This document shows positions 17,537 through 25,952 of a DNA stretch of 64,000 bases, in pieces. How positions within the stretch are numbered: the first letter of the stretch is position 1; each line of letters begins with the position of its first letter. The position numbers and the translations under genes are program-made. The DNA comes from Streptomyces sp. AA1529 (GTDB taxonomy: Bacteria > Actinomycetota > Actinomycetes > Streptomycetales > Streptomycetaceae). Location of the stretch: NCBI RefSeq assembly GCF_000280905.1, contig NZ_ALAP01000052.1, positions 62,001 to 126,000 of the forward strand. Reading direction: 5' to 3'. The notes below the pieces were generated by a model. That model ran no database searches, was not told where the DNA came from, and saw only the letters and a list, made by a program, of their open reading frames with translations.

Positions 17537-18757
17537 ATGCCCGAAGCAGTGATCGTCTCCGCCGCCCGCTCCCCCATCGGCCGCGCCTTCAAGGGCTCCC
17601 TCAAGGACATCCGCCCGGACGACCTGACCGCCGAGATCGTCAGGACGGCACTGGCCAAGGTCCCGGAACTGGACCCGACGGACATCGACGACCTGATGCT
17701 GGGCTGCGGACTGCCCGGAGGCGAGCAGGGCCACAACCTCGGGCGCGTCGTCGCCGTGCAGCTGGGCATGGACCACCTGCCGGGCTGCACCATCACGCGC
17801 TACTGCTCCTCGTCCCTGCAGACGACCCGGATGGCGCTGCACGCGATCAAGGCGGGCGAGGGCGACGTGTTCATCTCGGCGGGCGTCGAGGCGGTCTCCC
17901 GCTCGGTCAAGGGCTCCTCGGACGGGATGCCCGACACCCACAACCCGCTCTTCGCCGAGGCCGAGGCCCGCACCGCGGCCCGCGCGGAGCAGGGCGGCGA
18001 GGGCTGGACCGACCCGCGCGCGGAGGCCGGCGTCCCGGACGTCTACATGGCCATGGGCCAGACCGCGGAGAACCTGGCCCGCCACAAGGGCATCACCCGG
18101 CGTGAGATGGACGAGTTCGGCGTACGCTCGCAGAACCTCGCCGAGAAGGCTCTCGCGGACGGCTTCTGGGAGCGCGAGATCACTCCCGTGACCACCCCGG
18201 ACGGCACGGTCGTCAGCAAGGACGACGGACCGCGCGCGGGCGTCACGCTGGAGGGCGTCGAGGGACTCAAGCCCGTCTTCCGCCCCGACGGCCTGATCAC
18301 CGCGGGCAACTGCTGCCCGCTCAACGACGGCGCCGCCGCCCTCGTCGTGATGTCCGACACCAAGGCGCGCGAGCTGGGTCTGACGCCGCTGGCCCGGATC
18401 GTCTCCACGGGGGTGTCCGGTCTCTCGCCCGAGATCATGGGCTACGGACCCGTCGAGGCCAGCAAGCAGGCGCTGGCCCGCGCCGGGATGTCGGTCGGCG
18501 ACATCGACCTGGTGGAGATCAACGAGGCGTTCGCGGCCCAGGTGATCCCCTCCTACCAGGACCTCGGCATCGACCTGGACAAGCTCAACGTCAACGGCGG
18601 TGCCATCGCCGTGGGCCACCCGTTCGGGATGACCGGAGCCCGCATCACCACCACGCTGCTCAACTCGCTCCAGTGGCACGACAAGCAGTTCGGCCTGGAG
18701 ACCATGTGCGTGGGCGGCGGTCAGGGCATGGCCATGGTGCTGGAGCGGCTCGCCTGA
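17537..18757 (+). CDS. Acetyl-CoA acyltransferase (thiolase)
   Basis: 406 residues. Thiolase signatures: RYCSSSLQTTRMA with acyl-accepting Cys90, EINEAFAAQV, GGAIAVGHPFGMTGAR (His) and CVGGGQGMAMV (second Cys). Degradative-type FadA-like enzymes split 3-ketoacyl-CoA in beta-oxidation. There is no fadB next to it, so its partner is elsewhere. ATG at 17537 with GGAG eight bases upstream. Probably monocistronic; a palindrome 100 bp upstream could be a fatty-acid-responsive operator. Confidence 0.9.
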   Translation: MPEAVIVSAARSPIGRAFKGSLKDIRPDDLTAEIVRTALAKVPELDPTDIDDLMLGCGLPGGEQGHNLGRVVAVQLGMDHLPGCTITRYCSSSLQTTRMALHAIKAGEGDVFISAGVEAVSRSVKGSSDGMPDTHNPLFAEAEARTAARAEQGGEGWTDPRAEAGVPDVYMAMGQTAENLARHKGITRREMDEFGVRSQNLAEKALADGFWEREITPVTTPDGTVVSKDDGPRAGVTLEGVEGLKPVFRPDGLITAGNCCPLNDGAAALVVMSDTKARELGLTPLARIVSTGVSGLSPEIMGYGPVEASKQALARAGMSVGDIDLVEINEAFAAQVIPSYQDLGIDLDKLNVNGGAIAVGHPFGMTGARITTTLLNSLQWHDKQFGLETMCVGGGQGMAMVLERLA

Positions 18758-19044
18758 GCCGGGTGCGGCGGACCGCCGCCGGGACCGCGGAGGCGCGTTC
18801 CGGCAGCGGTCCCGGCGCTCCGCCCGGCGACCGCCCCGGGCCCGGCGAGGCGGCGCGCGGAGGCCGCCGGGCACCGGGTATACGGCGGCGAGACCGAAGC
18901 GCCCCCAGGATGTGACATATGCCCTGGAGGCGCGGTGTTCCCGCAGGTCATGGAGGTACGCACCAAACCGGCTCCGGACGTCCCCTGTCCAGTTCGACGG
19001 GATTTGCACTACGGTCGAAGAACCTTGAACAACCTTCGAGCCGA

Positions 19045-19080
19045 CGCTGTTGTAGGAATACAGCGCTGTAGTAGGAATTC
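19045..19080 (+). promoter_or_regulatory. Tandem 17-mers CGCTGTWGTAGGAATWC, 19-bp period, upstream of a membrane-protein gene
   Basis: Copies at 19045-19061 and 19064-19080 match at 15 of 17 positions. Just upstream, TCGAAG (19015-19020) and CTTCGA (19034-19039) form a dyad around a doubled AACCTT. The block is AT-richer than its surroundings and is the only structured part of the 384-bp gap 18758-19141. Two sites spaced almost two helical turns apart suggest a dimeric regulator. 18758-18900 is GC-rich with weak hairpins and nothing coding. Confidence 0.5.
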
Positions 19081-19141
19081 AAGGGGCAACGACCGGGGGG
19101 AACCGCATCAGGGGACCGAACCGGAACCGGGAGTCAAGTCA

Positions 19142-20233
19142 GTGAGCGCCATATCCCTCATCCTGCTGTGTGCGGCGACCACGGCCACCGCGCTGGGCGG
19201 TGCGGCACTGCACACGGCGCGCGGCCTGCGCGGCCAGTTGGCCGCGCTGCGCACCCAACTGGAGGCAGCACCGGCCGCGGCGGACGCCGCGCTCCCGCGG
19301 GCCCGCGACGCGGCCCACCGGGGCGGCGAAGCCGCCTCCGAGACGTTCTCGCCGAGGACCGACGCGTTCTCGCAGGAGATCCGTACCGCCGTCGCCGCCG
19401 CGCTGGCCGACGAGCGCGAGCGGGAACTCGCCGAGGCCCGCGCCTTCTGGGCCGCCCAGGAGGCGCGCGGCGCGGGCGCCGGAGCGGGCTCGCTGCTGGC
19501 CGGGCACGGCACGGAGTACGCGTACGAGGTGGAGCCGGACGGCCTCGCCGAGGAACTCGACGCGCTGCTGGAGGGCGACACCGGCGGTCTGTTCATCCCC
19601 CGCCAGCCGGGCCCCGACGAGGCGGGCGACGCGGCCCGCACGGACTTCGCGGACGACGCGGACTTCGCGGACCACGCGGATCCGGACCTCGCAGACCTGG
19701 ACCTCGAACTGGACGTGGCCCCCTACGCCCGCGCGGACGAGGAGCGCGGCGCCGAGGAGTACCGCGGTGCCGCCGAGGGGATCTGCTTCCGCGACGGCGA
19801 CACCGCCGGCGAGGCCGAGCCCCCGGGCCTGGCCGCGGCCCGCCGCCGCCACCCGTCCCAGCCGGACTACACCCTCGACGGCGAGCCGGTCGTGCCCGGT
19901 CCCGCACCGGCGCCCGCGACCCCCACCGTCACCTACCACGAGCGCACCGTCGAGCGGCTGGCCGAACTCGCCGAGGCGCGCACCCCGCTGGCCGATGTGC
20001 GCCCCGGCCCACTGGGCACGCTGGACGTCTACGTCTTCGAGGACGGTACGACGGTGTGCCTGGCGCCGGGTCACCGCGCCACCAGCGAGGCGCTGGCCGA
20101 CGGCGTACGCCGCGGTCAGGCCCCGGTGCTGATGGGCGGCTCCGGCATCGCCGGCTCCTACGCGCTCACCTTCGCCTTCCCCGACGGCAGCACCGCCTAC
20201 CTGCTGGCGGACCGCGTCATCACGCCCCTCTAG
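19142..20233 (+). CDS. Membrane-anchored conserved hypothetical protein
   Basis: 363 residues from the GTG at 19142 (GGGAG upstream). An N-terminal hydrophobic segment (AISLILLCAATTATALGGAAL) acts as anchor. A coiled stretch rich in Ala/Arg/Glu follows (30-120), then a very acidic Asp-rich middle (about 165-200) and a C-terminal beta-rich domain (about 265-363; LDVYVFEDGTTVCLAPGH, GSYALTFAFPDGSTAYLLADR). I do not recognise the domain. Its last 14 bp overlap the convergent gene on the other strand. Confidence 0.72.
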   Translation: MSAISLILLCAATTATALGGAALHTARGLRGQLAALRTQLEAAPAAADAALPRARDAAHRGGEAASETFSPRTDAFSQEIRTAVAAALADERERELAEARAFWAAQEARGAGAGAGSLLAGHGTEYAYEVEPDGLAEELDALLEGDTGGLFIPRQPGPDEAGDAARTDFADDADFADHADPDLADLDLELDVAPYARADEERGAEEYRGAAEGICFRDGDTAGEAEPPGLAAARRRHPSQPDYTLDGEPVVPGPAPAPATPTVTYHERTVERLAELAEARTPLADVRPGPLGTLDVYVFEDGTTVCLAPGHRATSEALADGVRRGQAPVLMGGSGIAGSYALTFAFPDGSTAYLLADRVITPL

Positions 20234-20585
20234 CACCCCGCGCGGTGCCGCTGCGCGGGGACAGCGGTGAGCTCTCCAGCAGCTGGAGGGCTTCCCGCAG
20301 CGCGGGGTCCGCGAGGTGGGCGGGCGCCGTCTCCAGGGCCGCGACCACGTCGTGTCCCGCGACGGCGAGTTGATCGCCGACGGCGAAGACACCGGCGTCC
20401 GGCAGCACCCGCGACATCCCGCCCTCGGGGAATTCGAGGCGCTGGGCCAGCAGGGCCAACTCCCTCGCGAGCGCGAGCCCGTCGGCGGCGGCACCCCGCT
20501 CCAGGGCGCTCTGCGGCAGGCTGCGCAGCCGGTCGGCGAACCGTTCGACGGCGTCGGTCAGGGGGCGGGTGTCGGGCCGGGGCAC
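20220..20585 (-). CDS. Small conserved hypothetical protein
   Basis: 121 residues from the GTG at 20585 (PRPDTRPLTDAVERFADRLR follows). It is mostly alpha-helical by composition, with no signal peptide, membrane segment or recognised motif. Its 3' end overlaps the 3' end of the membrane-protein gene on the other strand by 14 bp. Third-position GC supports coding. Function unknown. Confidence 0.6.
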   Translation of the reverse strand: MPRPDTRPLTDAVERFADRLRSLPQSALERGAAADGLALARELALLAQRLEFPEGGMSRVLPDAGVFAVGDQLAVAGHDVVAALETAPAHLADPALREALQLLESSPLSPRSGTARGARGA

Positions 20586-20699
20586 GCCCCCAGCATATGC
20601 GCCACTGCGCCGCCCGGGGCCCTCCGCACTGTTGCCAACGCCCGCGCGCTCAGGCAACGTGTCGGCAAGGACTCACTGCAGAAGCGTCCGGAGGCGCCG

Positions 20700-20927
20700 A
20701 TGTCCCAAGTCTTCTCCGAAGAGACCCACCGGAACATGCTGTCCCGCATTCCCCAGTGCACCGGTCGTGAAGTCTCCGAATGGCTTCACGCGGTCGACGA
20801 GGGCCCTGCCCTGCTCCGTTTCGAGGAGAAGGTGAGCTGGCTCCGCGGTGAGCACAACCTCGCCTACGGGCACGCCAAAGCGATCATCCACGAACACGAC
20901 CTGCGGCGCGCCGCGCGCCACCGCTAG
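20700..20927 (+). CDS. DUF4287-type small protein
   Basis: 75 residues from the ATG at 20700 with GGAGG at ideal spacing. The pattern matches the DUF4287 family (EETHRNMLSRIPQCTGREVSEWL, then LRGEHNLAYGHAKAIIHE). Function unknown; the tail is basic (RRAARHR), which would suit nucleic-acid contact. Likely monocistronic, ending before a strong terminator. Confidence 0.8.
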   Translation: MSQVFSEETHRNMLSRIPQCTGREVSEWLHAVDEGPALLRFEEKVSWLRGEHNLAYGHAKAIIHEHDLRRAARHR

Positions 20928-21016
20928 GCAGGGCCTCGTTCCCCGGCCTGGACAGACGAAGCGAAGACCCTAGGACACCGAGGACGCGAACGACCGCGGA
21001 CGACCGCGGACACGCC

Positions 21017-21049
21017 GAGGGCCCGGAGGTGGTTCACCTCCGGGCCCTC
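21017..21049. terminator. Bidirectional hairpin terminator
   Basis: A perfect 15-bp stem (GAGGGCCCGGAGGTG with its complement) and a 3-nt GTT loop, between convergent genes ending at 20927 and 21094. There is no U-tract, as is usual in Streptomyces. Confidence 0.85.
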
Positions 21050-21093
21050 TCCGGTTCTGCCGCGCCCGCGGCTCCGGCTGCCGCCGGTGCCGG

Positions 21094-21942
21094 TCAGTCG
21101 CCTTGCAGGATGGCGATCAGGCGCAGGAACTCCAGGTAGATCCACACCAGGGTCAGCGTCAGCCCGAAGGCGGCGAGCCACGCCTCCTCCTTGGGCGCGC
21201 CGTAGGCGATGCCGTCCTCGACCTGCTTGAAGTCCAGCGCGAGGAAGAGCGCGCCGAGCACGACGCCGACCACGCCGAAGAGGATGCCCAGGCCGCCGCT
21301 GCGGAAGCCGAGCCCGTCACCGCCGCCGAAGACGGCGAAGAGCATGTTGACGGCCATGAGCAGCACGAAGCCGATCGCGGCGGCCATCACGAACCGGTAG
21401 AACCGCTGGGTGACCCGGATGACGCGGGTCTTGTAGAGCACCAGGACGGCGGTGAAGACCGCCAGTGTGCCGAGCACCGCCTGCATGGCGGCGCCGTCCA
21501 CGAACTGGTTGACGAAGTTGCTCAGCGCGCCGAGGAAGAGCCCCTCGAAGGCGGCGTACGCCAGGATCAGCGCGGGCGACGCCTTGCGCTTGAACACCTG
21601 CACGAACGACAGCACCATGGCGATGAGCCCGGCGCCGATGGCGAGCGGCAGCGACAGCCCGGTGATCCAGGCCACGGCTGCCATCGCGATGACGAGTCCG
21701 AGGGTCATCCCCGTCCGGGTGACGACGTCGTCGATCGTCATCCGTCCGGCGGACGGCGGTGCGGCCGGGGGCGCGTACGGCTGGCCGGGGGCCTGGGTCT
21801 GCTGGCCGTACGGGTTTCCGGCGTAGGGGTTCGTCGCGTACGGGTTCCCGGCCTGCGGCGGCTGCTGCTGAGCGTCGAAACCGGCATAGCCGTTGTTGCG
21901 GCTGAACCCCCGTCGCGAGAAGACCGGGTTACTACTCCTCAT
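21094..21942 (-). CDS. Bax inhibitor-1/YccA-family membrane protein
   Basis: 282 residues. An N-terminal cytoplasmic tail (1-70) rich in Asn/Pro/Tyr/Gln (repeated NPYAxNPY) is followed by seven hydrophobic segments and the family ending (LDFKQVEDGIAYGAPKEEAWLAAFGL). BI-1 relatives are pH-sensitive calcium-leak channels in other systems; the role in actinobacteria is unknown. ATG at 21942 has GGAGGAG. An upstream in-frame ATG at 22008 is rejected because its extension is not conserved. Confidence 0.88.
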   Translation of the reverse strand: MRSSNPVFSRRGFSRNNGYAGFDAQQQPPQAGNPYATNPYAGNPYGQQTQAPGQPYAPPAAPPSAGRMTIDDVVTRTGMTLGLVIAMAAVAWITGLSLPLAIGAGLIAMVLSFVQVFKRKASPALILAYAAFEGLFLGALSNFVNQFVDGAAMQAVLGTLAVFTAVLVLYKTRVIRVTQRFYRFVMAAAIGFVLLMAVNMLFAVFGGGDGLGFRSGGLGILFGVVGVVLGALFLALDFKQVEDGIAYGAPKEEAWLAAFGLTLTLVWIYLEFLRLIAILQGD

Positions 21943-22130
21943 CTCACTCCTCCATGGCCACACTGCGCGGCCTTGCCGTCCAGCGTAATGCGTTAGCAAA
22001 AACAGCACGCTAGTGCAGAGTCAAGAACGAAGGAAAGCTGTCGAATGTTCCACTTCCCTTACAGATCCCCGACCTCACCCGGGCGGGTGCGCGCGGGGGT
22101 GCGGCACGCCGCTGGCGCACACCCGGCGGG

Positions 22131-22730
22131 TCAGGAGCGCGACAGGAGCACCGCAGCGGCCAGGACGGCGCCCAGCGCCAGTGCCGCCGCGCCGTGCACG
22201 AGCCGGTGCGGGTGGGGCAGCGGCAGCACCCGGTCGGCCGCCAGCCGGCCGGGGCCGGTCAGGGCGAGCGCCGCGGCACCCGCGGTGAGCAGCAGTTCGT
22301 ACTCCACGCCCTGCGGCGCGAAGAAGCCGCCGCCCCACTTCACGGCGAGCGCGTTGAGCAGGGTGCCGAACACGGCGGCGCCCGCGAGGGGGGTCAGCAG
22401 CCCCAGCACGAGCCCGAGTCCGCCGAGCACCTCGGTGAGCCCGGCCACCAGCGCCATGGTCCGGGCGGCGGGGTAGCCGGAGGACGCGAAGAACTGCGCG
22501 GTGCCGTCGAGTCCGCCGCCCTCGAACCAGCCGAACAGCTTCTGGCTGCCGTGCGCCGCCATCGTGAGGCCGATCACGAGGCGCAGCACGAGCAGCCCGG
22601 CGTCGGGCCCGGACTGTTCGGCGGGAGCGGTCCCGGCGGTCCCGGCACCCGTGGTGACGCGGGGCGCCTCGGGGGTCCGCCGGTCGGGGGACGGGCTTTC
22701 GGTGGTCTCGGGAGCGTGGGGGGACGGCAT
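22131..22730 (-). CDS. DoxX-family membrane protein
   Basis: 199 residues. A disordered 45-residue start precedes four membrane spans with the DoxX pattern (LRLVIGLTMAAHGSQKLFGWF, ALVAGLTEVLGGLGLVLGL, LLTAGAAALALTGPGRLAADR). DoxX proteins are quinone/thiol-linked redox membrane proteins, e.g. the MRC complex of mycobacteria. ATG at 22730 with AGGAGG. It is divergent from a MarR regulator across a region holding two operator-like palindromes, one of which covers its likely -10 (TTGTTA-17-TCAAAT on the coding strand). Confidence 0.85.
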   Translation of the reverse strand: MPSPHAPETTESPSPDRRTPEAPRVTTGAGTAGTAPAEQSGPDAGLLVLRLVIGLTMAAHGSQKLFGWFEGGGLDGTAQFFASSGYPAARTMALVAGLTEVLGGLGLVLGLLTPLAGAAVFGTLLNALAVKWGGGFFAPQGVEYELLLTAGAAALALTGPGRLAADRVLPLPHPHRLVHGAAALALGAVLAAAVLLSRS

Positions 22731-22774
22731 GAGCGGAGCCTCCTGGGAACGGCCGGCCGGGACGGGACCGACGG

Positions 22775-22833
22775 GTTGTTCAGATTTGAATGACTGTCGC
22801 CGACCGTAACAAGGAGGTTCGAATTTGAACAAC
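22775..22833. promoter_or_regulatory. Two TTCnnATTTGAA palindromes, MarR operators in the doxX-marR intergenic region
   Basis: GTTGTTCAGATTTGAA (22775-22790) and TTCGAATTTGAACAAC (22818-22833) are imperfect mirror images (14 of 16 positions), each with a 12-bp core palindrome; the centres are 39 bp apart. The left core overlaps the probable DoxX -10; the right core lies just upstream of a TAGAAT hexamer (22838-22843) that looks like the marR -10. This is the layout of a MarR repressor controlling itself and its divergent neighbour. Confidence 0.7.
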
Positions 22834-22850
22834 ACAGTAGAATGGACACC

Positions 22851-23360
22851 ATGGCCGGAACCAGGTGGCTCGATGAGCGGGAAATGGCGGCCTGGCAGGG
22901 CTTCCTGGAAGCCACCAGCCGGGTCTCCCGCCATCTGGAGCAGCAGCTCAAGGAGGACGCGGGCCTCTCCCACCCGCACTACGAGATCCTCGTCCGCCTC
23001 GCCGCGGCGCCCGACGGCGAGGTGCGGATGACCGACCTGGCAGAAGGACTGTTCACCTCCAAGAGCGGCCTCACCTACCAGGTGGGTCAACTGGAGAAGC
23101 GCGGCCTGGTCGAACGGCACTCCTGCCCCACCGACGTCCGCGGCGTCCTGGCCGCCCTCACCCCGGAGGGCCGCGACGTGCTGCGCGCCGCGGCCCCCGG
23201 TCATGTGGCCGCCGTGCGGGCCGCCCTGATCGACGTGCTGGAGCCGGACGAGCTCGACGTCGTCGCCCGCGCCCTCGGCCGGGTCGGAAGGCGGCTGCGG
23301 CCCCCGGATCAGGGCGCCGGCAACTCGGACAGCGGCGGGATCAGCACCTCCTCCTCGTAG
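22851..23360 (+). CDS. MarR-family transcriptional regulator
   Basis: 169 residues from the ATG at 22851. The winged helix reads HYEILVRLAAAPDGEVRMTDLAEGLFTSKSGLTYQVGQLEKRGLVER, followed by the CPTDVRGVLAALTPEG wing, typical of the group. An earlier in-frame ATG at 22842 overlaps a near-consensus TAGAAT -10, so the start at 22851, about 8 nt after that hexamer, would give a leaderless transcript. It should repress itself and doxX in response to phenolic or oxidative ligands. Its last 52 bp overlap the convergent DDN-hemerythrin gene. Confidence 0.85.
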   Translation: MAGTRWLDEREMAAWQGFLEATSRVSRHLEQQLKEDAGLSHPHYEILVRLAAAPDGEVRMTDLAEGLFTSKSGLTYQVGQLEKRGLVERHSCPTDVRGVLAALTPEGRDVLRAAAPGHVAAVRAALIDVLEPDELDVVARALGRVGRRLRPPDQGAGNSDSGGISTSSS

Positions 23361-24217
23361 TCGAGGTGTGCCTCCAGCTCCTCGGTCATCCGGGCCAGTT
23401 CGGTCCGGAAGCGGTCCGGGTCGGCCGAGGGCAGCGCCGCCAGCAGCGACTCCAGCTCGCCCCGGATCCGCTCGACCGTCCGGTGCTCGGCGCGCAGGCG
23501 GGCGAGGGCCGGGGCCAGCCGCGGGTACTTCTCCTCCAGGACCGGGAAGGCGCCCCGGTCCTCGGAGGTGTGATGGACGTGCAGGGACTCGCAGAAGGCC
23601 AGGCAGTGCTGCCGGAGCTGGAGCCCGAGCGGGAGCGCCCCGGCGCCGTCCGCGCCCGGCGCGCGTGCCGCGAAGTACGTCTCCGCCTCGGCCGCCACCC
23701 GGCGCAGTTGGGCGCGCAGCCAGGTGTGCACCTCCAGCAGCTTGTCGACGAGGCCGGTGAACGGCGCGTCCGGGTACGAGTGCTCCAGCCGCACCACCGG
23801 TAGCCGCCGGTCCGTCCGCGCCTGGTAGTCGGCGTATCCGGGCTGCTGACCGGACACGTAGGCGAACAGCCGTTGGTATTCGGTCCCCTCGGCGGGCACC
23901 GCCACCGCACCGAACGTGTCGCTCCCCACCTCCACACGGACCATGGGGTGCGCGAGGAGATTGCGGTACCAGGCGGGGTGCCGGTGCGCACCGCCCGCGG
24001 AGGCGACGACGAGCAGCGCGCCGTCCTCGTCGCGGACGAACCCGAGCGGCGAGGTCTGCTCCGTGCCGGTACGGGCGCCGGTGGTGGTCAGCAGCAGCAG
24101 ATCGCCCCCGGCGAAGGGCCCGCCGACCTGCCCGGCGTTGGCGCGGAACTCCTCGACGACCGCGCGGTTGAAGTCCGCGACGCGGGGCGGCGTGGACGGG
24201 TTGGGTGAAGGGGTCAA
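23309..24217 (-). CDS. DDN-type F420-dependent nitroreductase fused to a hemerythrin HHE domain
   Basis: 302 residues. Residues about 10-150 match the deazaflavin (F420)-dependent nitroreductase/quinone reductase fold (LLLLTTTGARTG, HPAWYRNLLAHP, YADYQARTDRRLPVVRLE). Residues about 160-300 carry hemerythrin-like metal ligands (HTWLRAQL, HCLAFCESLHVHHTSED, LRAEHRTVERI, LEAHLDYEEEVLIPPL). The fusion suggests oxygen- or NO-linked redox chemistry with F420H2. The best start is TTG at 24217 with GAGGAG; no ATG or GTG fits. The 3' end overlaps marR by 52 bp. Confidence 0.82.
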   Translation of the reverse strand: MTPSPNPSTPPRVADFNRAVVEEFRANAGQVGGPFAGGDLLLLTTTGARTGTEQTSPLGFVRDEDGALLVVASAGGAHRHPAWYRNLLAHPMVRVEVGSDTFGAVAVPAEGTEYQRLFAYVSGQQPGYADYQARTDRRLPVVRLEHSYPDAPFTGLVDKLLEVHTWLRAQLRRVAAEAETYFAARAPGADGAGALPLGLQLRQHCLAFCESLHVHHTSEDRGAFPVLEEKYPRLAPALARLRAEHRTVERIRGELESLLAALPSADPDRFRTELARMTEELEAHLDYEEEVLIPPLSELPAP

Positions 24218-24460
24218 GAAAACAGCTCCTCGGGAGAAGGGCCCACAGGGGAGCACGCGTACGGCGCGAATGCGCGCGTACGGGCGCGCCGCGCACGCCG
24301 GGGAACCGGCGGCGCGGACAGCCCGGCCGCCGGTGCACCCGGACAGGGAAGGGCCCGGTGGAAGAAGGACGGTGCGGAAGGGAACGGAGAGGCGCTCGCC
24401 CGGTCAGCCGGCGGCGCGGGACGGCAACCGCGCTGCGCGCGTGCCGTCAGCTCTCACGTG

Positions 24461-24490
24461 TCAGACGAGCCCGGCGGTGTGTGTACCCAC
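24461..24490 (-). CDS. Possible 9-residue leader peptide ORF
   Basis: GTG at 24490 follows GAGGAG with a 6-nt spacer and is closed by TGA after nine residues (MGTHTAGLV). It lies in the 416-bp gap 24218-24633, 244 bp upstream of the DDN-hemerythrin start and on the same strand, so it could be a leader or upstream ORF. A ribosome-binding site with a short frame can arise by chance. The rest of the gap shows no gene or clear hairpin. Confidence 0.3.
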   Translation of the reverse strand: MGTHTAGLV

Positions 24491-24633
24491 GATGCACTCC
24501 TCACGTCAGGGTGCCTCCATGGCGCTGCCGTACACAGCGGCAACGACACGCGACACGGTCGCCCATTCAACCGTCCGCCCTGCACCGGGGCAAGCCGCTC
24601 GCCGAACCGGCCGACGTCCGATGTCCCGGCCTG

Positions 24634-25854
24634 CTACCGCGCCCCGGCCCCCAGCGCCCCGCCCAGCCGCCGCAACCCCTCGCGGATCTCCTCCGCGGAA
24701 TGCGTGGTGAACGACAGGCGCAGCGACGCCGGGTCGGCGGGGCCCGCGAAGAACGGCGCCCCGGGGACGTACGCCACGTCCCGGGCGACCGCGTCGTGCA
24801 GCAGTTCCGTGGCGTCCCTGCCCTCCGGCAGCCGCGCCCAGACGAACATGCCGCCCTGCGGGCGGTTCCAGGTGCTGCCGGAGGGCAGCGCGGCGGCCAG
24901 TCCGTCCAGCAGCGCGTCGCGGCGCACCCGGTAGGCGTCCCGGACCCGGGCCAGGTGCGCGTCCAGGTCGTTGTCCGCCAGGTAGCGGGCGGCCGCCGCC
25001 TGGTCGACGGTCGAGCAGTGCAGATCGAGCGACTGCTTGACGACGACGCAGGCGCGGCGCAGCGCGGCGGGCGCGCGCAGCCAGCCGAGCCGCAGTCCGG
25101 GCGCCAGCACCTTGGAGAAGCTGCCGAGCAGGACCGTGCGGTCCGCCGCCTGCGGCAGCGCGGCGACCCACGGCTCGGACGCGCCCTCGAACCGCAGTTC
25201 GCCGTACGGGTCGTCCTCGACGATCCACATCCCGTACCGTGCGGCGATCTCGGCCACGGCGCGGCGGCGCTCCAGCGGGAGGGTGCGGCCGGTCGGGTTC
25301 TGGAAAGTGGGGATCAGATAGAGCAGCTTGGGCCGCTCGCGCTCCACGGCCTCCGCCAGCGCCACCGGATCGAGACCCTCGTCGTCGGAGCGGACGGGCA
25401 CCACGCGCGCACCGGCGAACCCGAAGCACTGCAGCGCCGCCAGATAGGTCGGATCCTCCACCAGGACGGTGTCGCCCGGCTCCAGCAGCGCGGTCGCCAG
25501 CAGCGTGAGCGCCTGCTGGGAACCGGTCGTCACCACCAGTTCGTCCGGCACCGTCGGCAGGCCCCGCGCCGCCAGCCGCCCCGCCACCGCGGCACGCAGC
25601 GCCGGGTCCCCCTCGGTGGTCGAGTACTGCAGCACCCGGTGCGGTTCGTCGGCGAGCACCCGGTCGTAGGCGGCCCGTATCTCCCCCGCGGCGAACAGTT
25701 CGGGCGCCGGGAGCCCCCCGGCGAAGGAGATGACCTCGGGCCGCTCGGTCAGCGCCAGGATCTCCCGTACCGGCGAGGAGCCGACCGAGGCGGCGCGGGC
25801 GGCGAGCGGAGGGGCGGGGGCGGGAACCGGGCCCGCGGACGTGCTGGGAGTCAT
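24634..25854 (-). CDS. PLP-dependent aminotransferase, class I/II (LysN/2-aminoadipate-type)
   Basis: 406 residues. Fold-type I features: VISFAGGLPAPELF, YSTTEGDPALRAAVAGRL, DPTYLAALQ, PTFQNPTGRTLP, EDDPYGELRFEG, and the PLP lysine Lys248 in GSFSKVLAPGLRLGW. This matches 2-aminoadipate/MocR-like stand-alone aminotransferases, often acting on aromatic or branched amino acids. The helix-turn-helix of MocR regulators is absent. Monocistronic; ATG at 25854 was kept as the only start with the conserved opening downstream. Substrate unknown. Confidence 0.85.
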   Translation of the reverse strand: MTPSTSAGPVPAPAPPLAARAASVGSSPVREILALTERPEVISFAGGLPAPELFAAGEIRAAYDRVLADEPHRVLQYSTTEGDPALRAAVAGRLAARGLPTVPDELVVTTGSQQALTLLATALLEPGDTVLVEDPTYLAALQCFGFAGARVVPVRSDDEGLDPVALAEAVERERPKLLYLIPTFQNPTGRTLPLERRRAVAEIAARYGMWIVEDDPYGELRFEGASEPWVAALPQAADRTVLLGSFSKVLAPGLRLGWLRAPAALRRACVVVKQSLDLHCSTVDQAAAARYLADNDLDAHLARVRDAYRVRRDALLDGLAAALPSGSTWNRPQGGMFVWARLPEGRDATELLHDAVARDVAYVPGAPFFAGPADPASLRLSFTTHSAEEIREGLRRLGGALGAGAR

Positions 25855-25952
25855 CCCCGCAGCCTAGAAGGGATGCGCGGCAGCTCCGCAGCGGATTCCG
25901 GTATCCGGGCAGCGGCCCCGCCTCCGCCCGCTTCCGGCGGGCTCCGCACGCC

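Noticed and set aside
24634..25854. MocR-type GntR regulator
   Set aside because: Only the aminotransferase half is present; the GntR helix-turn-helix is missing.
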